DNA of 64,000 nucleotides from Parundibacterium terreum (GCF_014636315.1 NZ_BMED01000002.1:496001-560000), one strand, 5' to 3'; positions 27,871 to 37,102 are shown, counted from the stretch's first letter. A program made the numbers and translations. Notes: generated by a model from the letters alone, not told the origin.

Positions 27871-28920
27871 ATGTCCCGATTTTTCTCCTCTTTTTCTTTC
27901 GCTGTATTGTGTGCCGTCTCCGCCGGCTCTGCCGGTGCAGCAACACTCACCGGGGCGGGTTCCTCGGCCGCGGCTCCTTTGTACAATAAATGGGCGGATG
28001 CCTATAACAAGAAAACCGGCGCCAGCCTCGACTATCAGGCAGTCGGCTCTTCCACCGGCATCAAGCAGATCAAGGCAAAGGCTGTTGATTTTGGCGCCAG
28101 CGACGTGGCAATGACGGTGGCGGACCTGAAGCAGGAAAAGCTGATTCAGTTTCCTTCCGCGATTTCCGGCGTAGTGCCGGTCGTGAACCTGCCCGGCATC
28201 AAGACCGGAGATTTGAAATTGACCGGCGAAGCGCTGGCGGATATTTTCGCGCGCAAGATCAGCTTCTGGGACGATGCGGCACTCACCACGCTGAACCCGT
28301 CGCTACGCCTGCCGCATAAGGCCATCACGGTGATCGTGCGCCAGGACGGCTCCGGTACGACCTATAATTTTACCGATTACCTGAGCAAAGTCAGCGCCGG
28401 CTGGAAAACCGGCTACGGCAAAAACTTTACGATCAAGTGGCACGAAGAACTGCAGCAGATCAAGGGCAGTAGCGCGATCTCGGCAGCGGTGAAGAAGACG
28501 CCATATGCCATCAGCTACATCGACTATAACTATGTACTGCAAGACAAGCTGGACTATGCCGCGCTGAAAAACCGCGACGGTAATTTCCTGGCTCCTTCTG
28601 CCGCAGCCTTCGAAGCCGCGTTGAACAACAGCGGCTGGAAAACTCGCGGCAGCTTTGAAGAAATGCTGACCGACAAGCCGGGCGCAACGACCTGGCCTAT
28701 CGCGATGGGTACCTTTGTCATCATGCCGCAAAGTGCCGCCAATCCGGAAAAAGCCATCGCGACGATGAAGTTCTTCACCTGGAGCTTCATGAGCGGTGAT
28801 CATCTGGTCAGCAGCGTTGATCTGGTGCGCCTGCCGGACACCATACAGGCACGGGTCTTCAAGGAAATGACTACCGTGACAGATGCCGCGGGCAAGCCGC
28901 TGCACTGGACCCCGCAGTAA
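27871..28920 (+). CDS. Second PstS-family phosphate-binding protein
   Basis: A paralogue of the PstS at 21172, with a signal peptide (MSRFFSSFSFAVLCAVSAGS, cleaved near AGA-ATL) and the same ligand loops (YQAVGSSTGIKQI, DFGASDVAM, RQDGSGTTYNFTDYL). It diverges more in the second lobe. The start at 27871 is chosen because it gives a clean signal peptide; the upstream 25 residues (MTFPHAIRS...) do not. It lies outside the pst operon, next to a Pho-box-like element, and probably feeds the same PstCAB or senses phosphate. Confidence 0.9.
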   Translation: MSRFFSSFSFAVLCAVSAGSAGAATLTGAGSSAAAPLYNKWADAYNKKTGASLDYQAVGSSTGIKQIKAKAVDFGASDVAMTVADLKQEKLIQFPSAISGVVPVVNLPGIKTGDLKLTGEALADIFARKISFWDDAALTTLNPSLRLPHKAITVIVRQDGSGTTYNFTDYLSKVSAGWKTGYGKNFTIKWHEELQQIKGSSAISAAVKKTPYAISYIDYNYVLQDKLDYAALKNRDGNFLAPSAAAFEAALNNSGWKTRGSFEEMLTDKPGATTWPIAMGTFVIMPQSAANPEKAIATMKFFTWSFMSGDHLVSSVDLVRLPDTIQARVFKEMTTVTDAAGKPLHWTPQ

Positions 28921-28948
28921 GCAGAGAATATTCAGAAACCTGAATGAA

Positions 28949-28977
28949 AAAGAGCCGGCATTCGCCGGCTCTTTTTC
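28949..28977. terminator. Bidirectional terminator after pstS2
   Basis: AGAGCCGGC-ATTC-GCCGGCTCT with A run before and TTTTT after. It sits between the convergent pstS2 and acyltransferase genes. Confidence 0.88.
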
Positions 28978-29005
28978 ATCTGCCCCACCAAGGACAGGCA
29001 GGACA

Positions 29006-29611
29006 TCAATCTCCCTTGACCTGGATATGCTCCGAGCTGAATTGATGCGGGTTCTTGCCGGAGATGCCGGCGTAAAACTTCTGTATCTCCGCCATATCGG
29101 CTTCCAGATTCCCGGTAGGGTAAAACATCTTGCCTATGCCGCCGACCTTGCGCTTGAAGTCCAGGTAGCCCAAAGCAATCGGCACGTTCGCGCCGACAGC
29201 AATGTAATAGAAACCCGTTTTCCAGTGAGTCACCTTGCCGCGCGTGCCTTCCGGTGGCACGACTACCGCCAGTTGCTGCGCGTTATGGAAAGCGTCCACC
29301 GTACCCTGCACCATATTGCCGGATTGGCGGCGGTTGACTGCAATGCCGCCCAACCAGCGCATCACACTGCCAAGCACCGGTGGAAACAGCGTGTCCTTGC
29401 CCATCCAGTAAAGATTCAGGCGCATCGCAAAGGCGGCCATCAGGGTATAGGGGAAATCCCAGTTGCTGGTATGCGGGGCGGCGATCATCACGTATTTGGA
29501 TTCGGCTGGGGCCCTTCCGTCTATCTTCCAGCCTAGCAGACGCAGCATGCCGGTAGAAAACAAGAACATGAGACTATTAATGACGGGAGTATCGAAAATC
29601 GTATGATGCAT
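29006..29611 (-). CDS. PlsC-like lysophospholipid acyltransferase
   Basis: A 201-residue membrane-associated acyltransferase. The catalytic HX4D motif is PHTSNWDFPYTL and the glycerol-phosphate-binding motif is PPEGTRGKVTHWKTGFYYIA. This short subgroup differs from housekeeping PlsC. It could supply the O-acylation step (OlsA) for ornithine lipids, but no Pho box was seen upstream and the link is only by proximity. The start at 29611 lacks a strong SD. Confidence 0.8.
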   Translation of the reverse strand: MHHTIFDTPVINSLMFLFSTGMLRLLGWKIDGRAPAESKYVMIAAPHTSNWDFPYTLMAAFAMRLNLYWMGKDTLFPPVLGSVMRWLGGIAVNRRQSGNMVQGTVDAFHNAQQLAVVVPPEGTRGKVTHWKTGFYYIAVGANVPIALGYLDFKRKVGGIGKMFYPTGNLEADMAEIQKFYAGISGKNPHQFSSEHIQVKGD

Positions 29612-29831
29612 GAGCTAAGTCTTTGATAATAAAAGAGAAACAATTAAAACTGACGGCAGGCAGCATTATAGTGACTGCGAGCAAGTCGTAGAAATTAATT
29701 TCCGGGTTTTATTATCAACAACGCAAAACTCTGGGCAAATACAGTCATCAGACTCAGTGCGTGCGCCTATCCTAAGACTTGAATACAGTGTAGGCGGAAT
29801 GTCTGGCGTGTTCTGGAGATTCACTCCATTT

Positions 29832-30446
29832 TCAGGTTTTTTCTATCCAGCGCAGGATATCCTGCCATTGCTCCAGGTCTTTTTCCACGCGTGACGGCGC
29901 CACGTCCCACAGCGTTGCACCGTGGGCGGCCAGTTGTATGTAGTTCTGCGTATCACGCAGGAAGCCCAACACAGGTAGGCCGCGCTGCTCCACATAGTGA
30001 TGAAGCTGGTCTGCCGCGCGACTACGGCCATTGACCCGCATGCCGAGCACGCCTGCCTGGAAATTACCTTCTTTTTTGGCCAGCTTGTTCAGAAATTCTT
30101 CTGTGGCGAGGATATCAAAGATGGAGGGCTGCAGCGGCACGACCACCTTGGTGGCAATCCTCAATACCGCGTCCAGCTTGGCACCCTTCAGGCCTGCAGG
30201 CGTATCCAGCACCATATGCGTGGTGCCCTTGGGCGGCTTGGCGATATGCCCATCCACGATATCCCAGGCCTGAATCGCAGGCAGATTGGCAGGCCGCAGG
30301 GATAGCCAGTTACGTGAGGATTGCTGGCTGTCGACGTCGCCCAGCATCACATGGTGCCCCCGGGAGGCAAAATAACCCGCCAGGTTGGTCGAGAAAGTAC
30401 TTTTGCCGACGCCGCCCTTGGGATTGGCGATCACGATAACTTGCAT
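29832..30446 (-). CDS. Orphan ParA-family ATPase
   Basis: A 204-residue P-loop ATPase with deviant Walker A KGGVGKST near the N-terminus (residues 10-17), GDVDSQQSSRNWL (switch I) and MVLDTPAGL (switch II). No N-terminal HTH and no ParB partner are present, so it belongs with the small positioning ATPases (chemoreceptor cluster, carboxysome or cell-pole type) rather than a plasmid-partition pair. The cargo is unknown. It appears monocistronic. Confidence 0.85.
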   Translation of the reverse strand: MQVIVIANPKGGVGKSTFSTNLAGYFASRGHHVMLGDVDSQQSSRNWLSLRPANLPAIQAWDIVDGHIAKPPKGTTHMVLDTPAGLKGAKLDAVLRIATKVVVPLQPSIFDILATEEFLNKLAKKEGNFQAGVLGMRVNGRSRAADQLHHYVEQRGLPVLGFLRDTQNYIQLAAHGATLWDVAPSRVEKDLEQWQDILRWIEKT

Positions 30447-30587
30447 GCTTGCTCCTTATTCTCAATGGAAATTCGGGAAGATCTGCAGTGCTGAAAAGAA
30501 AGCTAGTGGCGATTATGACCGATGGAAGTTGCCATTAGCAAATATGGCAATGATTTTAATGCAGATAATGAGATAAATACGACGAAA

Positions 30588-30616
30588 TAGAAAAATCCGG
30601 CCTTGGAGCCGGATTT
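30588..30616 (-). terminator. Terminator after the pseudouridine synthase gene
   Basis: AAATCCGGC-CTTGGA-GCCGGATTT. On the minus strand it is followed by TTCTATT, and it lies about 50 bp beyond the stop at 30664. Confidence 0.75.
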
Positions 30617-30663
30617 ATTTGCGGATTGCTTTCCTGCGGTAAGTCAGTGCCTACTATTCCCTA

Positions 30664-31383
30664 CTACTCACTAGGCACCAGCAAAGCCATCTGCTCTGCG
30701 CCCAAATAGCACCACTCGCCCTCTTCCAGACCCAGCGATTCCAAGGTCAATTGGCCGATTGCAGTACGGCGCAAGGCGGCGCAGTGATTGCCGGCTGCCG
30801 CCAGCATGCGTTTTACCTGATGGTACTTGCCCTGCTCCAGCACGATTTCCAGTTCGTTTTCACCCAGTTGGCGGCAAACCTGGGCAGCCAATGGTGCCGG
30901 TTCGTCATGCAGTTGCACGCCAGACATCAGTTTCTGTATCAATTCTTCGCTGACAGGCTCGGCTGTAGTGGCCACATACACTTTGGGAATGTGGCGCTTG
31001 GGAGAGGACTGCGCATGAATGAATGGACCGTCATCGGACATCAGCAGCATTCCCGTCGTATCGTGGTCCAGGCGGCCCACGGGCTGCACGTCGCGCCAGC
31101 TGAATTGCTCAGGCAACAGCGTCAACACACCGGGGTGGTGGCTGGGCTTGCGTGAACACTCAAAATTGGCCGGCTTGTTCAGCGCGATATAAACGTACTC
31201 GTGGTATTGCCAGTCTTCGTCAAAAATACGGAAACTCAGACCCTCGGTTTCCACCGTGGTCTTGTAGTTAGTCATCACTTCGCCTGCGATGCTTACTTCG
31301 CCATCGTCGATCAGTTCGCGGCAGTACTTGCGGGTGCCAAAGCCCTGCGATTGCAGGATACGGTCTAAAGATAATTTACTCAT
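30664..31383 (-). CDS. rsuA: RsuA-family 16S rRNA pseudouridine synthase
   Basis: A 239-residue enzyme with an N-terminal S4 RNA-binding domain (LDRILQSQGFGTRKYCRELIDDGEVSIAGE) and catalytic GRLDHDTTGMLLMSDDG (nucleophilic Asp), then KRHIPKVYVATT and GKYHQVKRMLAAAGN. Length and motif spacing fit RsuA, which modifies U516 of 16S rRNA in E. coli. The related RluE/RluF groups are the alternative. Confidence 0.85.
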   Translation of the reverse strand: MSKLSLDRILQSQGFGTRKYCRELIDDGEVSIAGEVMTNYKTTVETEGLSFRIFDEDWQYHEYVYIALNKPANFECSRKPSHHPGVLTLLPEQFSWRDVQPVGRLDHDTTGMLLMSDDGPFIHAQSSPKRHIPKVYVATTAEPVSEELIQKLMSGVQLHDEPAPLAAQVCRQLGENELEIVLEQGKYHQVKRMLAAAGNHCAALRRTAIGQLTLESLGLEEGEWCYLGAEQMALLVPSE

Positions 31384-31539
31384 GGCGGGACTGTACCAGA
31401 AGCAGATACCTGAATGCCAGTGCTTGCCAATCTCACATTAAAAAAATATTTTATTTTCCGCGAATCCAAATGCGCCCTGCCTCCCTCTTGTAGGTATGGG
31501 GAACATCCTCATCAACTTTAAAATCAAAAAGGAAATACT

Positions 31540-31752
31540 ATGTTCTATGTAAAAAATGTCCCTAACTGGGAACGTGCAGTACGCCTGATCGTCAGCCTGG
31601 CAATTATGGTGTGGGCAGCTTTCGCGTTGAGCGGTCTGGTAAGCTGGATCGTGATTGCCAGCGCCGCTGGGATCACGCTGTCAGGCATATTCGGCTTTTG
31701 CCCCATGTGCGCAATGGTAGGCCGTCGGCTGGACAAAGCCAAAGGAAAATAA
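31540..31752 (+). CDS. DUF2892 (YgaP-like) small membrane protein
   Basis: 70 residues with two TM segments (RLIVSLAIMVWAAFALSGL and WIVIASAAGITLSGIFGF) and the terminal FGFCPMCAMVGRRL motif of DUF2892. Some relatives are fused to rhodanese domains and linked to sulfur chemistry. The RBS AAGGAA is clear. Its stop codon directly abuts the ATG of the sigma-factor gene, so the two are co-translated. Confidence 0.85.
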   Translation: MFYVKNVPNWERAVRLIVSLAIMVWAAFALSGLVSWIVIASAAGITLSGIFGFCPMCAMVGRRLDKAKGK

Positions 31753-32271
31753 ATGCCGTTTACAGAACAGCATCTGCCGCTACTGGAGTCAGCGCGCCTG
31801 GGCGATCCCGGTGCGCTGGACAGCCTGCTGCAAGTCTGTCAGCCGGATATACGGCGCTACGCCCAGCGCCGCTGCCTGCTCAGCGACGTGGATGATGCCG
31901 TGCAAGAGACTTTGCTGATCCTGTCGCGCAAGGTGAAGAGCCTGCGCGCGGCCGCTGCCTTTTCCGGCTGGCTGATCAAGATCGTGCAACGCGAATGCCG
32001 CAAGATGGGCCGAATCACGCTTAACTATGATCCTTACGACGAAGAAAAAGTGGAGCAATGGCTGAGCACAAAACCGACCGACGCGATCAGGCTGGATCTG
32101 GTCAATGCGCTGGAATCGCTGCCGGAGCACTACAGGGAAATCATACTCTTGCGCGATTTTGAAGAGCTGTCCATCAATGAGATTGCAGAAATCCTCAAGC
32201 TGAGCACCCCCGCCACCAAAAGCCGGCTGCACAGGGCGCGCGAGCTGACCCGCGAATATATCCTGGCCTGA
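31753..32271 (+). CDS. ECF-type sigma-70 factor
   Basis: 172 residues with region 2 (DVDDAVQETLLILSRKVKSL) and region 4 (LPEHYREIILLRDFEELSINEIAEILKLS...KSRLHRARELT). It would direct RNA polymerase to a specific promoter set. No anti-sigma gene follows; the partner in the unit is the DUF2892 membrane protein, whose stop abuts this start. The inducing signal is unknown. Confidence 0.88.
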   Translation: MPFTEQHLPLLESARLGDPGALDSLLQVCQPDIRRYAQRRCLLSDVDDAVQETLLILSRKVKSLRAAAAFSGWLIKIVQRECRKMGRITLNYDPYDEEKVEQWLSTKPTDAIRLDLVNALESLPEHYREIILLRDFEELSINEIAEILKLSTPATKSRLHRARELTREYILA

Positions 32272-32317
32272 TTTAATCATCTAATGTGACGGCCTGAAGC
32301 GAAGCCATCAAACTCCA

Positions 32318-34312
32318 TCAAACCTGGTCGTTGGTGCGGCGCCGGCTTTGCTCCGCCACCTGCGGCAGCGTAATGGTAAAGCGCGCGCCCTGGCCGTGCT
32401 CGCTATCGACGACGATGTTACCGCCCAGGACCCCGGTCACCAGGTTATACACAATATTCAGGCCCAGGCCGCTGCCGCCCTGCCCCAGCTTGGTGGTAAA
32501 GAAGGGATCGAAAATGCGGCCCAGGTTTTGCTCGGGAATACCCTTGCCGTTATCGCTGACGCTGATTTCCACCAGATCGTCGCCGGCACTGCGCGCGGTG
32601 ATCGTGACCACGCCGCGATGCTCACCGTCGAAGCCGTGAATGAAGGCATTATTGATCAGGTTGGTGAGCACTTGCCCTAGCGGGCCGGGATAGCTGTCCA
32701 GCACTAATTTGGGCGGTACATGGTATTCCACGTCATGCCGGGTTTTGCGTATGGTCGGGCTCATCGTCAGCACGATCTCGGCCACCATTTCATCCAGCGC
32801 AAACACGCGCCGGTTGGCGCTGGTCTGGTCCACCGCCACCTGCTTGAAGCTGGTCACCAGTTCCGATGCCTTGCTCAGGTTGCGCATCAGGATATCGGTG
32901 CCGGTGCGGGTATTGTGGAAATAGGTTTCCAGTTGCGAGCGCCGCAGCCCCTTGCTCATTTCCAGGATAATGTCATCGGTATGCTGCTGCAGCGTGCTGG
33001 TCACCGTGACACTGGTGCCTATCGGCGTATTCAGTTCATGCGCGATACCGGCGACCAGCGAACCCAGAGCCGCCATTTTCTCGGTGCGCAATAATTCCCT
33101 TTGCGCCCTTTGCAGGTTTTCCAGCACGATGGTCAATTCTGCGTTCGCCTCTTCCAGCGCTTGTGTGCGCTCGGAGACCCGTTTTTCCAGGCTGGTGTTC
33201 AGGCTCAATATCTCTTGCTCATTGTGGCGCTTCTCGGTGATATCTTCCTGCACCAGGATCAGCAGGGATTCGCTACCCAGGGAAATCATCTTGCCGGAAA
33301 TTTCGCACAGCAGGGATTTGTCCTGGCGGCCGCAGCGCAGCCAGGCTTCATAACCGTGTATCTCATGTTCTCGTTCGGCGATTCTTAATACTTCATCCTG
33401 GTCCTCGGTCCTGCGCCACAGCAAGGTTTGCGTTGCCTTGTTACTCAAGATTTCTTCGCGCGACCAGCCGAATTGCCTGACCCAGGCATCGTTGACGTCG
33501 ATGATCTCAAAGTCGTTTTCCTTGCGCGACACCGTCATTGCCACTGGCGAGGAATGGAAAATGGCGGTAAATTTTTCTTCGGTAAAGCGCAGTGCCTGCT
33601 CGGCTTTCAGTCTGTCGTTCAACTCTTGCTGCAGCGCTGCATTGCGGATATCCCGGTCGGATATCAATCCACCCAATTCCTCGCGCATCTTGTCCAGCCC
33701 CTGGGCCAGGCTACCTATTTCATCTCTCCTGTGCCAGTGCAGGGCCTGGTCCAGCTGGCCGCGCGCCAGCCTGGCTGTTGCCATCTGCAACTCATGCAAG
33801 GGACGCACGATGCGGCGCTCAAAGAGTAATAAAATCAGGATAAAGGAAATGATGACCTGCGCCAGCAGGGCGCCGGCCAGTTTTAGAAAATCAAAGAATA
33901 GATCGCGCTCTATGCGCGCGGTGGTCAGCTCCACCGTCACCCGGCCTATCACCTTGTTGTCCAGCATGATCTGGCGCTGTTCATTTAACACCTCGCCGCC
34001 GCGCCGGTCAGTCATCTCGCTATGCACGAAACGATTCTTCGATTCATCCTCGACGGTGACGCTGACCACTTCCGGGTTGCGCATCACTGCCTGGACAAAC
34101 TGGTTCGCCACTTCCTTGTCGACGTTCCATACCGGCACCGCCATCGCCCGCGCCAGCATATCCGCGTATTGCGACATCGGCACCCGCACGCGCAAGTCAA
34201 CCTCGCGTTCGTAGCGGTCCTTGAGCAAAAAACGTCCCAGTACCAGAGCCGGCAGCATGATGCCAAGCCCGACACCGAGAATCAGAATTTGTCTAAGGGA
34301 TAGTTTGCCCAA
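32318..34312 (-). CDS. Membrane sensor histidine kinase (HAMP-PAS)
   Basis: 664 residues. TM1 is at about 8-30, a periplasmic domain at 31-145, TM2 at 146-166, then a HAMP linker, a PAS domain (about 245-360), a coiled coil (360-412), the H box GSLVAGIAHELNTPIG (His425) and a HATPase (NLINNAFIHGF, DNGKGIP, GSGLGLNIVYNLV). It resembles the C4-dicarboxylate/NtrB-like kinase group. No response regulator is adjacent. The periplasmic binding protein gene just upstream (34472-35311, same strand) may provide the ligand. Confidence 0.9.
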   Translation of the reverse strand: MGKLSLRQILILGVGLGIMLPALVLGRFLLKDRYEREVDLRVRVPMSQYADMLARAMAVPVWNVDKEVANQFVQAVMRNPEVVSVTVEDESKNRFVHSEMTDRRGGEVLNEQRQIMLDNKVIGRVTVELTTARIERDLFFDFLKLAGALLAQVIISFILILLLFERRIVRPLHELQMATARLARGQLDQALHWHRRDEIGSLAQGLDKMREELGGLISDRDIRNAALQQELNDRLKAEQALRFTEEKFTAIFHSSPVAMTVSRKENDFEIIDVNDAWVRQFGWSREEILSNKATQTLLWRRTEDQDEVLRIAEREHEIHGYEAWLRCGRQDKSLLCEISGKMISLGSESLLILVQEDITEKRHNEQEILSLNTSLEKRVSERTQALEEANAELTIVLENLQRAQRELLRTEKMAALGSLVAGIAHELNTPIGTSVTVTSTLQQHTDDIILEMSKGLRRSQLETYFHNTRTGTDILMRNLSKASELVTSFKQVAVDQTSANRRVFALDEMVAEIVLTMSPTIRKTRHDVEYHVPPKLVLDSYPGPLGQVLTNLINNAFIHGFDGEHRGVVTITARSAGDDLVEISVSDNGKGIPEQNLGRIFDPFFTTKLGQGGSGLGLNIVYNLVTGVLGGNIVVDSEHGQGARFTITLPQVAEQSRRRTNDQV

Positions 34313-34471
34313 ATGTCGCCCAGTAAAAAACCATGCATCGCCATCAACTCACCGCGATGCAATGCAAAAACCTCCGGCTAAAAAAACAGAGGCCAGCGGA
34401 ACTGGCCCATATCTCATTACAGAAAAACAAAGCAGTGGATCAACAATACTTGATCAACGATTCAATACAGC

Positions 34472-35311
34472 CTACCTGGATTGCTTGCGCCACAACTGGA
34501 TATTTGTTTCTATCAGCTTGCTCATCACATTCTGCTTGCCCAGTTTGTAGATCGCTTTGGCAATCCGGCCTCGCATTTCGCCAGTATTGCAGGCCGACTT
34601 GTGCGAGAAGGTCAGATACAGGTCTTCATTGGTCACTGCAGTAGCAGCCGTTTTCACACCGGCTATATTCATTTTTGCCACGTAAGCCAGGCCGGGATCT
34701 TCTTCATAGATCAGGTAATCCGTACGTGACATGCTAAGCATTTTTAATGCCTGCTCCAGGCTGGGCACGGTGGAAATCTTCAGCGAGTCCTTCGCATAGC
34801 GGTCAAACTCTTCGCCAAAACTATTATTTATCACCGTCATACCCTGCTTGCCGACCAGGTCGTTCCACTTCTTAAAATTCAGGGGGCTGTTATTCTGTGT
34901 CCAGATCACGGTTCTTGTTTGACGAAACGCAGGATAAAAATAATCCATGTATTCCAGCCGGGGTTGGGTAAAGAATGCACCGGCTATCAGATCGGCGCGC
35001 CCCAGTTTTACCTCTTCCTGCACGCGGGCCCAGGGGCCGGCATATTTGACTTCGATACTGACACCGATTTCCCTGGCCAGCATTTGCATCAGATCGGCGT
35101 TGGCGCCGATCAGCCTATTTTCATTATCAGGATCACGCCAAAGGTAGGGAGGATATTCGGGATTACCGGTTGCTATCAGGTGTTTGCAGGCGCTATCATC
35201 AGCGGCGGCGGCGCTGGTAGAAACCAGCCCAAGTGACAGACCAAGAGCTGTCACCGCAAAACAATATAGCCTGGCGAGTTGTAGATAAGCGCGGGTTTGA
35301 ATTAGTTGCAC
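34472..35311 (-). CDS. Periplasmic solute-binding protein (SBP_bac_3)
   Basis: 279 residues with a signal peptide ending near SAAAADDSAC and family-3 motifs: GNPEYPPYLW, LIGANADLMQMLAREIGVSIEVKY, GRADLIAGAFFTQPRLEYMDYFYPAF and EQALKMLSMSRTDYLIYEE. There are no permease or ATPase genes nearby, which suggests a sensory rather than transport role with the kinase at 32318. The ligand is probably an amino acid or related polar compound (family knowledge). Confidence 0.82.
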   Translation of the reverse strand: MQLIQTRAYLQLARLYCFAVTALGLSLGLVSTSAAAADDSACKHLIATGNPEYPPYLWRDPDNENRLIGANADLMQMLAREIGVSIEVKYAGPWARVQEEVKLGRADLIAGAFFTQPRLEYMDYFYPAFRQTRTVIWTQNNSPLNFKKWNDLVGKQGMTVINNSFGEEFDRYAKDSLKISTVPSLEQALKMLSMSRTDYLIYEEDPGLAYVAKMNIAGVKTAATAVTNEDLYLTFSHKSACNTGEMRGRIAKAIYKLGKQNVMSKLIETNIQLWRKQSR

Positions 35312-35507
35312 AGCAAATCTACTCCCGTATCGGTGGAATTTTGATGTTTAGTGTAGTGACACGGGGGGGTATTTGCAAGAATATAGTGGTGCCATGGAAA
35401 CAAAACCATCCGGCATCCTGAATATATCGCGCGGCTGGCCGAACCAGCACCACATGCTTTAATAATGTGAACCAGCAGAGATTAACAAATAAGCACCTAT
35501 AAATAAT

Positions 35508-36407
35508 ATGCCTCTTAATATACCGGTATGGCGAAGTTGCATCCTTTTAGTGCTGGCAAGCAGTATTGCCGGCTGCGCCAGTCTGAGCAAAGACCAATGC
35601 CTGAATGGGAATTGGCAGCAGATAGGATTTAACGACGGCTTGCGCGGGCTCACCCCGCAACAGCTTGATGAGCATGCCAAAGCCTGCGCCGAATACGGCG
35701 TGCAAACGAATTTTGATCAATACATGCTGGGGCGCAGCCGCGGCCTGCTCAATTACTGCCAGCCGCAGAATGCCTTCAACGTAGGGCGTGCCGGGCAAGG
35801 AGAGAACGTCGCCGCCTGCCCGCCGAATATGCAAAACGATTTCGTCTTTGAGTTCCGCCGTGGCCAGGAAATCAACCAGATGGAAAGCGAGCTGGAATCA
35901 ATACGCTCGCGCGTAGTGCTAAACAACTCAAGAATCAGCAGGAACGACGGCCGTATCTACGATATCCGTAATGAATTGCGTAGGACCGACCTGAGCAATG
36001 ATGCGCGGGCCGCATTGCTGAACGAGTTTAGAACTCATTTCATCAATAGGAGTGAGATGCGTTTGTCTTAAAAGAGGCGCTGGCAAGACGTGGGAGGCGT
36101 CAATAGCGAGCTATTGACAACGAGCGCAACGCAGTCAGCGCCTCTTTTAAGACAAACCCTCCGGGAACGGCCCATTTGGGCGCATTGCAGCGTTGCGCCG
36201 CTAGCAAAGACGGCCAGTCTTTGCTAGCGACGCGCCTCGCACTGCATCCCAAATGGACTCGTTCGCACTCACTCCTATTGATGAAATGAGTTCTAATAAA
36301 CTGGTCGATGAAAAGAACCTGCTGGTGCGCGACAATGGCTTCATGCTGCGCGATATGGACAGGCGACGCGATATGATCGCGCTGCGCCTGCGTGAATTCG
36401 GTAAATA
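35508..36407 (+). pseudogene. DUF2799 lipoprotein gene split by a MITE
   Basis: The 5' part encodes a lipoprotein with lipobox SSIAGC (Cys23) and DUF2799-type CLNGNWQQIGFNDGLRG...GRSRGLLNYC. It runs to ALLNEF and then enters the inserted element, where 13 foreign codons lead to a stop at 36069-36071. The 3' part resumes after the element at 36296 as NKLVDEKNLLVRDNGF...LRLREFGK and ends at TAA 36407. Removing the 263-bp element and one TA restores GAG TTT AAT AAA CTG in frame. The truncated protein (187 aa) may still be made. Confidence 0.88.
36031..36293. mobile_element. 263-bp MITE-like element with nested inverted repeats
   Basis: The terminal inverted repeats are perfect: TAGAACTCATTTCATCAATA and the next 8 bases at 36029-36056 match the reverse complement of 36268-36295. 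It is flanked by a TA duplication. Inside are a 22-bp inverted repeat (36061-36082 / 36136-36157), a 9-bp one in its loop (36099-36107 / 36110-36118), a 12-bp one (36200-36211 / 36217-36228) and CCATTTGGG/CCCAAATGG. No transposase is encoded. TA targets are typical of IS630/Tc1-type elements, which is only a hint at the parent. Confidence 0.88.
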
Positions 36408-36493
36408 ATTTGCAGCGAAAGACACGCTGTTCAGCCAGGCACTCTAATTAAACAAAGTAAGCAGACCACCTGGCTGAGGTTACTCTTTAAAGC

Positions 36494-37102
36494 TTAGCGC
36501 CGGACGATACTGTCGCCAGAATTGCGAACACGGTCGCCGGAGGCCATGCCTGGATCATGGTCGAAGTTGAAGGTGTTTTTATTACCGTTATCGTATTGCA
36601 CGGTCACCGCCCAGACCTTGGTCGATTTTACTTTTTGCTCTACCTTGCGTCCGGCATAAGCACCACCTGCAGCGCCTGCGATAGTCGCCAGGTCACGCCC
36701 GGTACCGCCGCCGACCTGATGGCCCAGCACCGCACCGACAACACCGCCGCCGATCAATCCCAGGGCACTGCCCTCGCCTGCTTTTTCATTGATATCCACC
36801 GACACGACCCTGCCGCAATCCTGGCATACGCCCTGGTGATTTTGGCCTGAGCCTGGTGCAGCCGCATTCAGATTGGCTTTTGCGACCGCAAGGGATTTAT
36901 CGTATTCAGTCTTCGCATCGCGCAGGCACTGCATGCGTACGCTGGAGGTGGATTCTTCCGCACAAAGTTTTTTATCGTCGGAATAGCGTGCCGACGCGCG
37001 CTTGCTGTCTGCCGTGTATTGCTGCTTTGGCGTCAGGTCCTGAGCATAGGCTGCACTGACACTCGCCAGCATCAATGAGACTATAAAGATTTGTTTTTTC
37101 AT
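36494..37102 (-). CDS. Glycine-zipper 2TM-domain outer-membrane protein
   Basis: 202 residues with signal peptide MKKQIFIVSLMLASVSAAYA and a glycine-zipper segment ALGLIGGGVVGAVLGHQVGGGTGRDLATIAGAAGGAYAG, as in the Rickettsia 17-kDa antigen family. A CQDC motif and several other Cys suggest disulfides. The C-terminal part (WAVTVQYDNGNKNTF...DRVRNSGDSIV) is the usual partner domain. The role is envelope-related and otherwise unknown. Confidence 0.85.
   Translation of the reverse strand: MKKQIFIVSLMLASVSAAYAQDLTPKQQYTADSKRASARYSDDKKLCAEESTSSVRMQCLRDAKTEYDKSLAVAKANLNAAAPGSGQNHQGVCQDCGRVVSVDINEKAGEGSALGLIGGGVVGAVLGHQVGGGTGRDLATIAGAAGGAYAGRKVEQKVKSTKVWAVTVQYDNGNKNTFNFDHDPGMASGDRVRNSGDSIVRR

Noticed and set aside
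31753-32271. 163-codon frame on the strand opposite the sigma factor gene
   Set aside because: The plus-strand product has clear sigma region 2 and region 4 sequences; the antisense frame has none.
36056-36071. Native C-terminus of the DUF2799 protein (RTHFINRSEMRLS)
   Set aside because: These codons are MITE sequence. The true C-terminus lies at 36296-36407 and rejoins in frame when the element is removed.
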